NCBI GenBank assembly: GCA_003279935.1
Contig: QCGL01000002.1
Location: 1-64,000, forward strand
Direction: 5' to 3'
Origin: Prochlorococcus sp. AG-388-A04
GTDB taxonomy: Bacteria > Cyanobacteriota > Cyanobacteriia > PCC-6307 > Cyanobiaceae
Length of the DNA: 64,000 nt
The notes beneath the pieces were generated by a model. That model was not told the origin of the DNA and searched no databases. It was given only the letters and a program-made list of their open reading frames with translations. Of this stretch, positions 1 to 9,282 are shown in pieces. Numbering within the stretch: the stretch's first letter is position 1; the number at the start of each line of letters is the position of its first letter. The position numbers and the translations under genes were made by a program.

Positions 1-726
<726 letters not shown>

Positions 727-819
727 TCAATACCTCTCAAAAATTTTAATTTAGTTATGAATAGCTTGCAAAACTTAAGCAAAAACAAAAAAATTGAGTA
801 ATATAAAAAAAAATACCTC

Positions 820-1191
820 ATGGAAATTAACACTATTAATTTGGTTGGTAGAGCTGGCAGAGAACCTGATGTTAGATATTTCGAATCTGGAAGTACAGTT
901 GCCAACTTCACTCTTGCAGTAAATAGAATAAGTAAAGGTGATGAGCCTGACTGGTTTAATTTAGAAATATGGGGCAAACAAGCACAAATAGCAGCTGATT
1001 ATGTCAAAAAAGGTTCTTTAATTGGTATTACAGGAAGCTTTAAAATTGATAGTTGGAAAGACAAGAATACAGGTGAAGATAGATTTAAACCAGTTGTTAG
1101 AGTTGATAGATTAAATTTATTGAGCTCTAAGAAAGAAACAGATAATAGCAATTTTTCAAATAATAATAACTCTGGAGATATTCCTTTTTAA
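820..1191 (+). CDS. ssb: Single-stranded DNA-binding protein
   Basis: Binds and protects single-stranded DNA during replication, repair and recombination. The 123-residue product has an N-terminal OB fold (about residues 1-105, opening MEINTINLVGRAGREPD). It ends in a short polar linker and the tail GDIPF, matching the conserved C-terminal tip through which SSB recruits partner proteins. At 123 aa it is shorter than the E. coli protein because the Gly/Gln-rich linker is minimal, as is common in small cyanobacterial genomes. Its last 4 bases overlap the 3' end of the convergent DedA gene. Secure. Confidence 0.95.
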   Translation: MEINTINLVGRAGREPDVRYFESGSTVANFTLAVNRISKGDEPDWFNLEIWGKQAQIAADYVKKGSLIGITGSFKIDSWKDKNTGEDRFKPVVRVDRLNLLSSKKETDNSNFSNNNNSGDIPF

Positions 1192-1847
1192 GATATATTT
1201 TTATTATAAAATCTCATAAAAAATTTTATTAAAAAATAAACAAATATCAGAATTAGTATAGGTTTGACAATATATTTAATTTGATCTAAATATGTTTCAA
1301 TAATTAGATAATTTTCACCAAATGCAAATCCTGCATAAGTTAATAAGGCAACCCATATTAAACTTCCTAAACTAGTCCAAATTAAAAATTTCCTAAGTGG
1401 CATGAATTCCATTCCAGCAGGTATAGAAATTAATGTTCTTATACCAGGTACTAATCTACCCCAAAAAACTAACGAAACCCCATATTTATCAAACCATCGC
1501 CTGCTTTTAATAAGATCACTAGAAGTTATACCTATGTATTTGCCTCTTTTATCTAAAAAGTTTGATAATCTCTTTTCGTTTACTAATTTACCCAAATAAT
1601 ACCAAGGTATAGATCCTAGTATCGTTCCGAATACCCCCCAAAAAACCAAAATATAAAAATTTAATTTTTGTTGGTAAACAAAAAATCCACCTAAAGGCAT
1701 TATTATTTCCGATGGAATCGGGGGGATGATGTTCTCTAAAAACATCGCTAAACATATCGTAAGGTAGGCTATTGTTGAATTTGTTTCAACAGCCTTACTA
1801 ATATATTCGGGAATGGAAGTGAGTAAATTAATAAAAATTAAACTCAA
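1188..1847 (-). CDS. DedA family membrane protein
   Basis: Integral membrane protein of the DedA (SNARE-associated/VTT) superfamily. Members are implicated in undecaprenyl-phosphate or phospholipid flipping and membrane homeostasis; the substrate here is unknown. The 219-residue product shows family features: an E-N-I-I-P-P-I-P-S-E motif near residue 38, a re-entrant hydrophobic segment after it, and the F-W-G-R-L-V-P-G-I-R motif near residue 127 with its conserved arginines. Several hydrophobic segments follow. It lies just downstream of ahcY on the same strand (2-bp gap at 1848-1849), so cotranscription is likely. The stop overlaps the end of ssb by 4 bp. Confidence 0.88.
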   Translation of the reverse strand: MSLIFINLLTSIPEYISKAVETNSTIAYLTICLAMFLENIIPPIPSEIIMPLGGFFVYQQKLNFYILVFWGVFGTILGSIPWYYLGKLVNEKRLSNFLDKRGKYIGITSSDLIKSRRWFDKYGVSLVFWGRLVPGIRTLISIPAGMEFMPLRKFLIWTSLGSLIWVALLTYAGFAFGENYLIIETYLDQIKYIVKPILILIFVYFLIKFFMRFYNKNIS

Positions 1848-1849
1848 AT

Positions 1850-3268
1850 TTAATATCTATACTGTTCTGGTTTATAAGGTCCTTCAATAGAGACATTTAT
1901 ATAGTCTGCTTGATCTTTAGTTAGTTTTGTTAACTTAGCCCCAATTTTATCCAAATGTAATCTGGCTACCATTTCATCTAAATGTTTGGGTAAAACATAG
2001 ACCTCTTTAGAGTATTCATCTGACTTATTGAAAAGTTCAATTTGAGCTAATACCTGATTAGTAAAAGAATTACTCATAACAAAACTTGGATGACCTGTTG
2101 CACAACCTAAATTAACAAGTCTTCCTTCTGCTAGAAGAATAATTTTATTTCCACTTGGCAAAGTAATATGATCAACTTGAGGCTTAATATTTTCCCATGG
2201 GTAATCTTTCAACGAAGCGACATCAATCTCGTTATCAAAATGTCCAATATTACAGACTATCGCCTCATCCTTCATTTTGATAAGGTTATCATTTGTTATG
2301 ACTTGATAATTACCAGTAGCAGTAACAAATATATCTATATCTTGAACAACATCATTCAAAGTGACCACACTAAATCCTTCCATAGCTGCTTGAAGAGCGC
2401 ATATAGGATCAACCTCGGCAACTTTGACTATTGCTCCGAGTCCTCTTAACGATTGAGCAGATCCTTTACCAACATCTCCGAATCCCATTACTAATGCAAC
2501 CTTTCCTGCAATCATTACATCAGTCGCACGTTTGATACTGTCAACTAGAGATTCTCTACAACCATATAAGTTATCAAATTTACTTTTAGTAACTGAATCG
2601 TTTACGTTGATAGCAGGAAATGGTAGTGCATTTTGTTTTTGCAATTGATATAGTCTTGCAACTCCTGTTGTTGTTTCTTCAGTAACTCCAATAATATTTC
2701 CCTTAATACGAGAGTAGAAGGTGCTATCTTCTTGCAATTTAGACCTAATTGATTTGAATAATGCTATTTCTTCTTCGTTACTAGGATTACTTAAAACTGA
2801 CAAATCCTTTTCTGCCTTACTACCAAGTATTAATAAACCTGTTGCATCCCCCCCATCATCAAGAATCATGTTTGGAGAATCTGTACCCCAATCTAGAATG
2901 TAATGAGTATATTGCCAATACTCATCTAAACTCTCGCCTTTTTTTGCATAGACAGAAATTCCTTGTTTTGCAATAGCAGCAGCCGCATGATCCTGAGTTG
3001 AGAAAATATTGCATGAAGCCCATTTAACTTGTGCACCAAGATCAACAAGAGTTTCAATCAAAACAGCAGTTTGGATAGTCATATGCAAACTACCAGCTAT
3101 TTTTGCACCTTTTAGAGGTTTATCAGAATGATGCTTATCTCTAAGTGCCATTAATCCAGGCATTTCAGTTTCAGCAATTTTAATTTCTTTACGCCCGAAA
3201 TCTGATAAAGATATATCAGTAATTACGTGATTTGGAATGGAGGTTTTAATCGAATTAGCAATAACCAT
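1850..3268 (-). CDS. ahcY: Adenosylhomocysteinase (S-adenosyl-L-homocysteine hydrolase)
   Basis: Cytosolic NAD-dependent enzyme that reversibly splits S-adenosylhomocysteine into adenosine and homocysteine, relieving product inhibition of SAM-dependent methyltransferases. The 472-residue protein carries the NAD-binding Rossmann motif GFGDVGKG at 262-269, the SAHH signatures around residues 84-98 and 255-272, and the conserved C-terminus ending KPEQYRY, whose Lys and Tyr complete the partner subunit's NAD site. Residues about 150-190 form the insertion typical of the longer bacterial/plant form. It is divergent from tsaE (49 bp) and upstream of the DedA gene. I saw no SAM or SAH riboswitch in the short leader. 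Confidence 0.97.
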   Translation of the reverse strand: MVIANSIKTSIPNHVITDISLSDFGRKEIKIAETEMPGLMALRDKHHSDKPLKGAKIAGSLHMTIQTAVLIETLVDLGAQVKWASCNIFSTQDHAAAAIAKQGISVYAKKGESLDEYWQYTHYILDWGTDSPNMILDDGGDATGLLILGSKAEKDLSVLSNPSNEEEIALFKSIRSKLQEDSTFYSRIKGNIIGVTEETTTGVARLYQLQKQNALPFPAINVNDSVTKSKFDNLYGCRESLVDSIKRATDVMIAGKVALVMGFGDVGKGSAQSLRGLGAIVKVAEVDPICALQAAMEGFSVVTLNDVVQDIDIFVTATGNYQVITNDNLIKMKDEAIVCNIGHFDNEIDVASLKDYPWENIKPQVDHITLPSGNKIILLAEGRLVNLGCATGHPSFVMSNSFTNQVLAQIELFNKSDEYSKEVYVLPKHLDEMVARLHLDKIGAKLTKLTKDQADYINVSIEGPYKPEQYRY

Positions 3269-3317
3269 TTCTAAAAATATCTTATACTTTTACTATAAGT
3301 GATTTTTATATAATTTT

Positions 3318-3755
3318 GTGTTTGTTGGGAATTTAAAAGAAACAATTCAATTAGGAAGTGATTTCGCTCGAGGATTAAATCCAAAATCGGTTATTTTACT
3401 ACAAGGTCCTATTGGAGCTGGAAAAACTTCATTTGTCCAAGGAATTGCAATTGGCCTATCTATTTCAGAAGATATTACAAGTCCAACATTTGCTTTATCG
3501 CATCATTACCATTCTGGAACAATTCCACTCATTCATATGGATTTATACAGGCTAGAAAATAGTTTGATGGCAAAAGAATTCTTTATTTCTGAGGAAGAAG
3601 AGGCTACACAAAATGAAGCTATAATGGTTATTGAATGGCCGGAATTAATAAAGCCATGTTTGAATAATTTCTGGAAAATAGAAATAAGTTACGCTACAAA
3701 TTTTGGGAGAAATTATAAAATCTGGGATCCCAAAAATTTATTAACCTTGGAATAA
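3318..3755 (+). CDS. tsaE: tRNA threonylcarbamoyladenosine biosynthesis ATPase TsaE
   Basis: Small P-loop ATPase (YjeE family) that works with TsaB and TsaD to transfer threonylcarbamoyl to A37 of ANN-decoding tRNAs. The 145-residue protein has Walker A GPIGAGKTS at about 30-38 and the family motif S-P-T-F-A at about residue 57, followed by the H-M-D-L-Y-R-L motif that precedes the catalytic region. The start is taken as GTG at 3318, because an in-frame stop lies at 3300-3302 and no ATG precedes the Walker region. The final 43 bp overlap the 3' end of the convergent sugar kinase. Confidence 0.92.
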   Translation: MFVGNLKETIQLGSDFARGLNPKSVILLQGPIGAGKTSFVQGIAIGLSISEDITSPTFALSHHYHSGTIPLIHMDLYRLENSLMAKEFFISEEEEATQNEAIMVIEWPELIKPCLNNFWKIEISYATNFGRNYKIWDPKNLLTLE

Positions 3756-4711
3756 TCTGGTTGTTGTTCAATCGCACCTTCACCAAGACAAGTGAGCAAC
3801 CCACAAACACTTGCGAATCTTACACAATTTTGTATTTCTGATTCATGTGAAGGATAATCAAACGAAAGTAATTGTGAAATTAATCCAGCTAAAAAAGCAT
3901 CACCTGCGCCAGTAGTATCAATAATTTTTGGCGACTTTAATACTTCGGTCATTCCCTGAACTCCATTTATAAACCACAAAATAGGATTTGCTCCATCTGT
4001 AATTATTACATCAGGACGGTTTAACAATGTTTCAGATATTGCCAAAGGATCTTCATTTTCAAAAAATAAAATTGCTTCTTCTTTGGCCAACTTTAAAATA
4101 TGCGCTTCATTTAATAAATTCCTAATTAAATCAACTCTCTTATTTTTAGTAGTTTCTGATGAAGAAGTTGCAAAATCCCAAAAAACCTCTCTCCAATTTA
4201 AATCAATTATTATTTTTACATCAAATTTAATAGCTAAACTCAATAGAAATTTAATAGAATCTGCTGAAGTTTTAGAAGATAATATGATCGTTCCACAAAC
4301 AAAATATTTTGTTTTTGAAAAGAGTTTTTTCAAACTGTTCAATTCTTTTTTCATTTCATTCTTATCAAGAGCCTCATCAGCAAAAAATGTATTTAAGCTT
4401 GTATCAAAACCAGAAAAATATCGATCTCCAGAATTATCTCTATTTACCTTAACGATACGAGTAGGAAGACAATCATCCAATTGCAAAAAATTTATATTTA
4501 CCTCTAATTCTTTAAATTGATTAATAAATTTCTTACCAAATTCATCACTTCCTATACGTCCAATAAATGCTGAATCTATTTGCAACTTTCTCAATGCACA
4601 AGCTACATTTGCAGGAGCTCCTCCCAAAAAATCTGTAAATTCTTGATTTGATTTATTCTTGATTCTATCTATTAAAGCCTCTCCAATACAAACAACTTTT
4701 GTTTTTTTCAT
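3713..4711 (-). CDS. PfkB-family carbohydrate kinase (probable fructokinase)
   Basis: Ribokinase-superfamily sugar kinase, most like bacterial fructokinases that make fructose 6-phosphate using ATP. The 332-residue protein begins with the N-terminal strand VVCIGEALID and the PfkB signature GGAPANVACALRKL at about 30-43. Near the C-terminus it has the catalytic and anion-hole motif DTTGAGDAF at 265-273 (catalytic Asp271). Substrate cannot be read from sequence; fructose is an inference from similarity, and other ketose or nucleoside substrates are possible. It is divergent from the hydrolase at 4800; the spacer contains a 12-T run (4757-4768). It overlaps tsaE by 43 bp tail to tail. Confidence 0.85.
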   Translation of the reverse strand: MKKTKVVCIGEALIDRIKNKSNQEFTDFLGGAPANVACALRKLQIDSAFIGRIGSDEFGKKFINQFKELEVNINFLQLDDCLPTRIVKVNRDNSGDRYFSGFDTSLNTFFADEALDKNEMKKELNSLKKLFSKTKYFVCGTIILSSKTSADSIKFLLSLAIKFDVKIIIDLNWREVFWDFATSSSETTKNKRVDLIRNLLNEAHILKLAKEEAILFFENEDPLAISETLLNRPDVIITDGANPILWFINGVQGMTEVLKSPKIIDTTGAGDAFLAGLISQLLSFDYPSHESEIQNCVRFASVCGLLTCLGEGAIEQQPDYSKVNKFLGSQIL

Positions 4712-4799
4712 AGACTAAAAATTTTTCTAAACTAAGAATAATTAATCAAAAACGAATTTTTTTTTTTTGAATTAAAGTTTAATTAATATTTTTCTTATA

Positions 4800-5714
4800 A
4801 TGCCTCGTAACAAATCCGAAAATTGGAAATGGAGAGATTGGGACATATCTTGGTCTTCATCAAAACAATCCTCTAATAATAGTGATTTAAATATTTTATT
4901 AATTCATGGTTTTGGAGCATCAAAACGACATTGGAGACATAATCAAGATTTTCTAGGAAATATTCATAATTGCTATTCAATTGACCTACTAGGTTTTGGA
5001 GAAAGTAGCCAACCTGGAGCTTTATTAGATTACGAGTCTTACAAAGATAATCATGTTAAATATTCCTTTGACTTATGGGGAAGTCAGGTCGCTACTTTTT
5101 GTAATGAGGTAATTAAATCTCCTGTTTATCTAGTAGGCAACTCAATCGGTGGCGTTGTATCTTTAAAAGCTGCTCAAATTCTCAAAGAAAATTGTAATGG
5201 CCTTGTTTTAATTGACTGTGCCCAAAGAACAATGGATGATAAGAGACTTAAAAGAAGCGATGTATTAATGAACTTATTGCGTCCGGTAATAAAAACATTA
5301 GTAAGTAAAAGAATTATTAGTAACAACCTGTTTGAAAGAGCTGCCAATCCAGCAGTTATTAAACAAATCCTAAAAAAAGCATATCCCTCAGGAAAAAATA
5401 TTGATGAAGAATTAATAGAAATTTTATATCACCCTTCTCAAAGAAAAAATTCAAAAGAGGCTTTTCGTGGTTTTATTAATTTATTCGATGACTATCTCGC
5501 GACAGACCTATTTGATAAGGTTAATGCTCCAATTCAGTTGATTTGGGGAGAAAAAGATCCATGGGAATCTCTCGTCGAAGCTAAATTTTGGAAGGATAAC
5601 TTTAAAAATATAAAAAGACTAGATGTTATTAAAGAGGCTGGACATTGTCCTCATGATGAAAAGCCAGAGGAGACTAACAACTTAATTTATCAATTTATTC
5701 AAGATACGAAATAA
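4800..5714 (+). CDS. Alpha/beta-fold hydrolase
   Basis: Serine hydrolase of the alpha/beta superfamily with unknown substrate. The 304-residue protein shows the oxyanion motif IHGFGAS at about 35-41 and the nucleophile elbow GNSIGG (Ser115). The likely acid Asp253 sits in WGEKDPW and the catalytic His282 in AGHCPHDEKPE, so the triad is complete. A lid-like helical insertion lies between about 145 and 235. There is no signal peptide, so it is probably cytosolic or membrane-peripheral. Cyanobacterial relatives are often loosely annotated as haloalkane dehalogenase- or esterase-like; I would not go further. The last 16 bp overlap the convergent sigma-factor gene. Confidence 0.85.
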   Translation: MPRNKSENWKWRDWDISWSSSKQSSNNSDLNILLIHGFGASKRHWRHNQDFLGNIHNCYSIDLLGFGESSQPGALLDYESYKDNHVKYSFDLWGSQVATFCNEVIKSPVYLVGNSIGGVVSLKAAQILKENCNGLVLIDCAQRTMDDKRLKRSDVLMNLLRPVIKTLVSKRIISNNLFERAANPAVIKQILKKAYPSGKNIDEELIEILYHPSQRKNSKEAFRGFINLFDDYLATDLFDKVNAPIQLIWGEKDPWESLVEAKFWKDNFKNIKRLDVIKEAGHCPHDEKPEETNNLIYQFIQDTK

Positions 5715-6700
5715 GCTTCTACGTTTTCGCTAAGTCTTCTTAAACCTCTAAGACCATCTCTTTCTAAATTTCTTACCCTATCTCTACTAATACCTAAAAC
5801 ACGTCCAATACCTGTAAGGGACATTGGTTCGTCTCCATCCATACCATACCTCATTCTTAAAACTCTACATTGCAAATCGGGTAACTGATGAAGAAGTGAA
5901 TGTAAATCACCTCTCATACAGTCCATTTCGATTTGCTCATCTGGTAGATCTTCTCCTCCAGCTAACAAATCTAGTAAAACTGTATCTTCACCATCACCTA
6001 CTTTTGTTTCTAAACTAACTGGCTGTCCAGCTTTGCACATTAAATCTTTTACGTCATCTTCTGGTAACTCAACATATTTGGCTAGTTCGCTTATTGTAGG
6101 TGTTCTTGACATTTCTTGACTCAACTCTCTTTGACCTTTTTTTAACTTATTAAGCATTTCTGTTATGTGGATTGGCAATCTAATAGCTCTACTTTTTTCC
6201 GCAATTGCTCTTGTAATACCCTGTCTAATCCACCAATATGCATATGTTGAAAATTTGTATCCTCTAGCAGGATCAAATTTTTCTACACCTCTTACTAATC
6301 CAATTGTTCCTTCTTGAATCAAATCAAGAAGTTCCATGTTCCTTTTTGTATATTTTTTCGCAACACTAACTACTAGTCTTAGATTTGCAGCAACCATTCT
6401 TTCCTTCGCTCGTTGACCAGCTCTAAGTCTTTTTTTGATTTGCGAAGTAGATAAATTTAACTTTTCAGCTAATTCTTCAGCGGAAGGTTTATTATCAGTC
6501 AATTCTATTATTTCAGTTTCCGCTCTCTCAACTTGCATATATTCTTGAACTTGCCTACCTAAAGTAATTTCTTGTTCGTGTGATAGTAATGGAACTCGTC
6601 CTATATCTCTCAAGTAAGATCTAACCAAATCTACATCGTTGCTGGATTTTAAAGATGAAATAGTAGCTAATTTATTCTCAACTAATGTTTCGGATGACAT
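5699..6700 (-). CDS. RNA polymerase sigma-70 factor, group 2 (cyanobacterial type II)
   Basis: Non-essential-type sigma-70 factor directing core polymerase to promoters, probably for stress, light or circadian responses (known of the family; the regulon is not visible here). Starting at the ATG at 6700 the product has 333 residues. It has a short region 1.2 (DLVRSYLRDIGRVPLLSHE), complete regions 2.1-2.4 including the -10-reading stretch YAYWWIRQGITRAI, region 3, and region 4.2 ending with DRVRNLERDGLRGLRRL. It lacks the long acidic region 1.1 of primary sigma factors. An upstream in-frame ATG at 6766 would add 22 hydrophobic residues unlike any sigma factor, so I prefer 6700. Confidence 0.93.
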   Translation of the reverse strand: MSSETLVENKLATISSLKSSNDVDLVRSYLRDIGRVPLLSHEQEITLGRQVQEYMQVERAETEIIELTDNKPSAEELAEKLNLSTSQIKKRLRAGQRAKERMVAANLRLVVSVAKKYTKRNMELLDLIQEGTIGLVRGVEKFDPARGYKFSTYAYWWIRQGITRAIAEKSRAIRLPIHITEMLNKLKKGQRELSQEMSRTPTISELAKYVELPEDDVKDLMCKAGQPVSLETKVGDGEDTVLLDLLAGGEDLPDEQIEMDCMRGDLHSLLHQLPDLQCRVLRMRYGMDGDEPMSLTGIGRVLGISRDRVRNLERDGLRGLRRLSENVEAYFVS

Positions 6701-6800
6701 AAAAGTTAATGTTGTTTTGTAAACAATACCATTAAGAAATGTAAAGTTAAACAAAAAAATCCACAATTTAACAAAAATGAGAATAAATACCTAGTAATTT

Positions 6801-8210
6801 TTATAAAATTGAAGAACTAAGTAGCCAATTTGCAGTACTAAGATAGATAAACACTCCAGCAATATCTGTCACAGTTGTTATAAAAGGGGAAGACATCAAA
6901 GCAGGATCTAAACCCATCCTATCGAAAAGTAAGGGGAGAATAGCTCCCGCGGTTGCAGCTAGCGTTGTTATCGAAATCAAACTAATTCCAACTGCGAATG
7001 CAATTAATGGTCCCTCGCCTTGCCACCAAGCAAAGGGGAAAACTACCAGTATCATTAAAATTCCCAACAGAGCACCAGTTATGGCCTCTTTAACCACTAC
7101 CTTAAATGCTCCTAATGATTTTAATTTCTGAGTACTTAAACCCCTTATGACGACTGTTGAGCTTTGAGCTCCAACGTTTCCTCCGGTGCCGATAAGCAAT
7201 GGGATAAAAGCAGCTAGTAAAACTATTTCTTTTAAAATCTGATCATTCATTGCAATAACTTTTGTAGTTAATCCATTAGCTAAAACTAAAATTAATAACC
7301 AGAGAATTCTCCTTCGAGCAATAGTAAATAAACCACTTTGGAAATAATCATCCTCATCACCAAGCTGAACAGCACCCGCTGCATAAATATCTCTAGTGGC
7401 TTCTTGTTCAATAACATCAATCAAATCATCAACAGTAACAATGCCAACTAATCTTTTTTCTTTATCTACAACAGGAAGAGCTAAAAAATCATATCTTTGA
7501 ATTGCTCTAGCCACATCTTCTTGATTAGTATTAGTAGAAATGTTAACGACATCTTTTGTCATGACCTCGCCAATAGGCCTGCTAGGATCTGCTGTAACAA
7601 GATCTCTTAGGGATAAAATTCCAGTTAGATGTCTCTCTTTATCCGTCACATATAAACTATAAATTGTCTCTGTAAAAGCAGCCCTTTTTCTTACTATAGA
7701 CAAAGCCTCTTCAGCAGTTTGCATTTCTTTTAGATCTATGAATTCAGTAGTCATTAATCTACCGGCTGTTTCAGGCTCATAACCTAATAATTCTGCTGTT
7801 ACTTTTCTTTCACCAGGACTTAGTGCTGATAGAAATTTTCTTACAACTTTTGCGGGTAATTCGTCAAAAAGTTGAACCCTATCATCAGGAGACATTTTTT
7901 CAACTATTTCCAAAACCTCTCCAGAACGAAGTCTATCTAGTAATGTTTGCTGAACTATTGGATCTAGATACTCATAAACCTCGATTGCCTCATTTTTTTT
8001 TAATAACCTAAATGCGAGAGCTTGCAGTATTAAGGGAAGACTACCAATTGCATCAGCGATATCAACAGGCTGGGAAGGTTCTAGTAATAATTTGGCTTCA
8101 TCATAATTTCCTGCAACTAGTAATCCCTCAAGCTGTATTGTGATCTTTCCACGTGTAGTTAAATCCGAAGATAAAGAGGTTATTACATCGATATTATTAT
8201 TTTCTTCCAT
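6801..8210 (-). CDS. mgtE: Magnesium transporter MgtE
   Basis: Mg2+ channel/transporter of the inner membrane. The 469-residue protein has the family layout in order. There is a cytoplasmic N-terminal superhelical Mg-sensing domain (about 20-140, with the PDDRVQLFDELP-type repeat), two CBS domains (about 145-270), a connecting plug helix, and five C-terminal transmembrane helices (about 300-465). The last region includes the conserved P-L-L-I-G-T-G-G-N-V-G-A-Q-S-S pore motif. The tandem crcB genes lie 41 bp upstream on the same strand. No M-box-like leader fits in that 41-bp gap, so any Mg2+ control is probably by the protein domain itself. Confidence 0.95.
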   Translation of the reverse strand: MEENNNIDVITSLSSDLTTRGKITIQLEGLLVAGNYDEAKLLLEPSQPVDIADAIGSLPLILQALAFRLLKKNEAIEVYEYLDPIVQQTLLDRLRSGEVLEIVEKMSPDDRVQLFDELPAKVVRKFLSALSPGERKVTAELLGYEPETAGRLMTTEFIDLKEMQTAEEALSIVRKRAAFTETIYSLYVTDKERHLTGILSLRDLVTADPSRPIGEVMTKDVVNISTNTNQEDVARAIQRYDFLALPVVDKEKRLVGIVTVDDLIDVIEQEATRDIYAAGAVQLGDEDDYFQSGLFTIARRRILWLLILVLANGLTTKVIAMNDQILKEIVLLAAFIPLLIGTGGNVGAQSSTVVIRGLSTQKLKSLGAFKVVVKEAITGALLGILMILVVFPFAWWQGEGPLIAFAVGISLISITTLAATAGAILPLLFDRMGLDPALMSSPFITTVTDIAGVFIYLSTANWLLSSSIL

Positions 8211-8251
8211 GATATTGCTCTTAATCGAAGTAACATTAATACTATATAAAA

Positions 8252-8581
8252 TTAAGGAAATTTTCTACTTAATTGAAAACCAATATACATTATTATTAAA
8301 TTCAAAATAACAATTACATTCAAATAAAGAAATAACTTTAGATAGTAACCTTGGATAATAAATTGATATAAAAAATCAACAAAACCACTAAAAGATGTAA
8401 AGCAAGAACAGAATCCACTTAATACAATTTCTCTTTTTGACTTGCTAATTGACCTTGAAACAAAGAAGCCATATAAAAAAGAACCTATAATAGAAATAAA
8501 AAAATTATTATCAAAATAAAACCTTAAAAAGGTTGCGAAATATGCCGTTAATAATAAATTAAATAAATATTTTTTATTCAT
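8252..8581 (-). CDS. crcB: Fluoride channel subunit CrcB/Fluc (second copy, pore Asn replaced)
   Basis: Small four-helix membrane protein of the Fluc/CrcB family that exports toxic fluoride as a dual-topology dimer. This 109-residue copy retains the G-F-C-S-C-F-T-S-F-S-G-F stretch (56-67), with both phenylalanines of the F-box equivalent (Phe64, Phe67). In the second helix, where the family normally has Gly-Asn or Val-Asn, it has Ser30 (SIIGSFLYG). It overlaps the upstream copy by 4 bp, so the two are translationally coupled and probably form one heterodimeric channel (inference). It is unusually Phe- and Ile-rich and diverged; family membership is firm but the copy number label is arbitrary. 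Confidence 0.85.
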   Translation of the reverse strand: MNKKYLFNLLLTAYFATFLRFYFDNNFFISIIGSFLYGFFVSRSISKSKREIVLSGFCSCFTSFSGFVDFLYQFIIQGYYLKLFLYLNVIVILNLIIMYIGFQLSRKFP

Positions 8582-8949
8582 CTTATCCAGATCTTAGTAA
8601 AAAAGTGTCCTAAACAAAAAAATGAAAAAGATAATACAAAAACTTCAGTATAGTAAAGCATCAATTTAAAATATCTTCTTTCTTGAATCAAATAAAATAA
8701 CTGATATATAAAAGAAGAAAATGTACTTAAACAACCTAAAAAACCGACATAAAAAAATAATATTAAATTCTTATTTGTTATATTTAAACTTACGAAAATA
8801 CCCAAAAATAAAGATGCTAAAACATTTACTATTAATACATTATTAGAAGTAAATATTTTCTGTCTTCCAGAAATAGACTTTATAAACATCCTTACAATTA
8901 ACCCTAAAGTACTTCCTGCTAAAATATGAATAACGCTATCTAATTCCAA
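8578..8949 (-). CDS. crcB: Fluoride channel subunit CrcB/Fluc (first copy, canonical motifs)
   Basis: First member of a tandem CrcB pair. The 123-residue protein has four predicted membrane helices, the pore asparagine Asn42 in VNVLASLFLG, and the signature G-F-L-G-C-L-S-T-F-S-S-F at 69-80 with F-box phenylalanines Phe77 and Phe80. An arginine after helix 1 (Arg20) matches the conserved R of the family. It overlaps the next crcB by 4 bp and begins 3 bp after the stop of the small SH3-like gene, so it probably belongs to a minus-strand run beginning at gyrB. No fluoride-riboswitch leader can fit upstream. Confidence 0.9.
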   Translation of the reverse strand: MELDSVIHILAGSTLGLIVRMFIKSISGRQKIFTSNNVLIVNVLASLFLGIFVSLNITNKNLILFFYVGFLGCLSTFSSFIYQLFYLIQERRYFKLMLYYTEVFVLSFSFFCLGHFFTKIWIR

Positions 8950-8952
8950 ACT

Positions 8953-9282
8953 CTATATTTTAATCCAACCCCTTTTAGTTCTATTAGGATTTTCAATAAA
9001 TCTATTTGTTAGCAATTCTACTCGTGCCCAAGTATCGTTTTCATTGACTACCCATTTTTGTAAAACTGATAGTGAGGAACCGGTATTAAGAACCAACAAT
9101 CTTTTAGCATTAATTTTAGGAAAAGTATAAAGTGAACAATTTGCATTTAGGATGATTTCCTTCGAATTATTAAGAATATAGTATTCATTCAAATTCCTTT
9201 GTATTCCTCCTGCCGGTAAGGTAATTGGACCAATCAAAGCGAATCCGATTAAACAAATATTTTTTATCACATTTTTCATCAT
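8953..9282 (-). CDS. Small secreted protein with SH3-like domain
   Basis: I recognise no named family with certainty. The 109-residue product starts with an apparent signal peptide: Met-Met-Lys-Asn-Val-Ile-Lys, then a hydrophobic stretch to about residue 24 ending near Pro-Ala-Gly-Gly. A mature part of about 80 residues follows with the pattern of a bacterial SH3 domain (NCSLYTFPKINAKRLLVLNTGSSL, then W-V, W-A-R-V-E and the closing G-W-I-K-I). Such domains bind peptidoglycan or proteins outside the membrane. The start overlaps the gyrB stop by 4 bp, indicating translational coupling, and crcB follows after 3 bp. Periplasmic location is inferred; function is unknown. Confidence 0.72.
   Translation of the reverse strand: MMKNVIKNICLIGFALIGPITLPAGGIQRNLNEYYILNNSKEIILNANCSLYTFPKINAKRLLVLNTGSSLSVLQKWVVNENDTWARVELLTNRFIENPNRTKRGWIKI

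Noticed and set aside
4757..4768. 12-T homopolymer between the sugar kinase and hydrolase genes
   Set aside because: No hairpin precedes it on the plus strand, the flanking genes are divergent, and such runs are common in this DNA; not called as a terminator.
6701..6766. Longer start for the sigma factor
   Set aside because: The additional 22 residues are hydrophobic and unlike any sigma factor N-terminus; the ATG at 6700 gives a normal beginning.
8950..8952. Fluoride riboswitch ahead of crcB
   Set aside because: Only 3 bp separate the first crcB from the preceding gene, too little for an aptamer.
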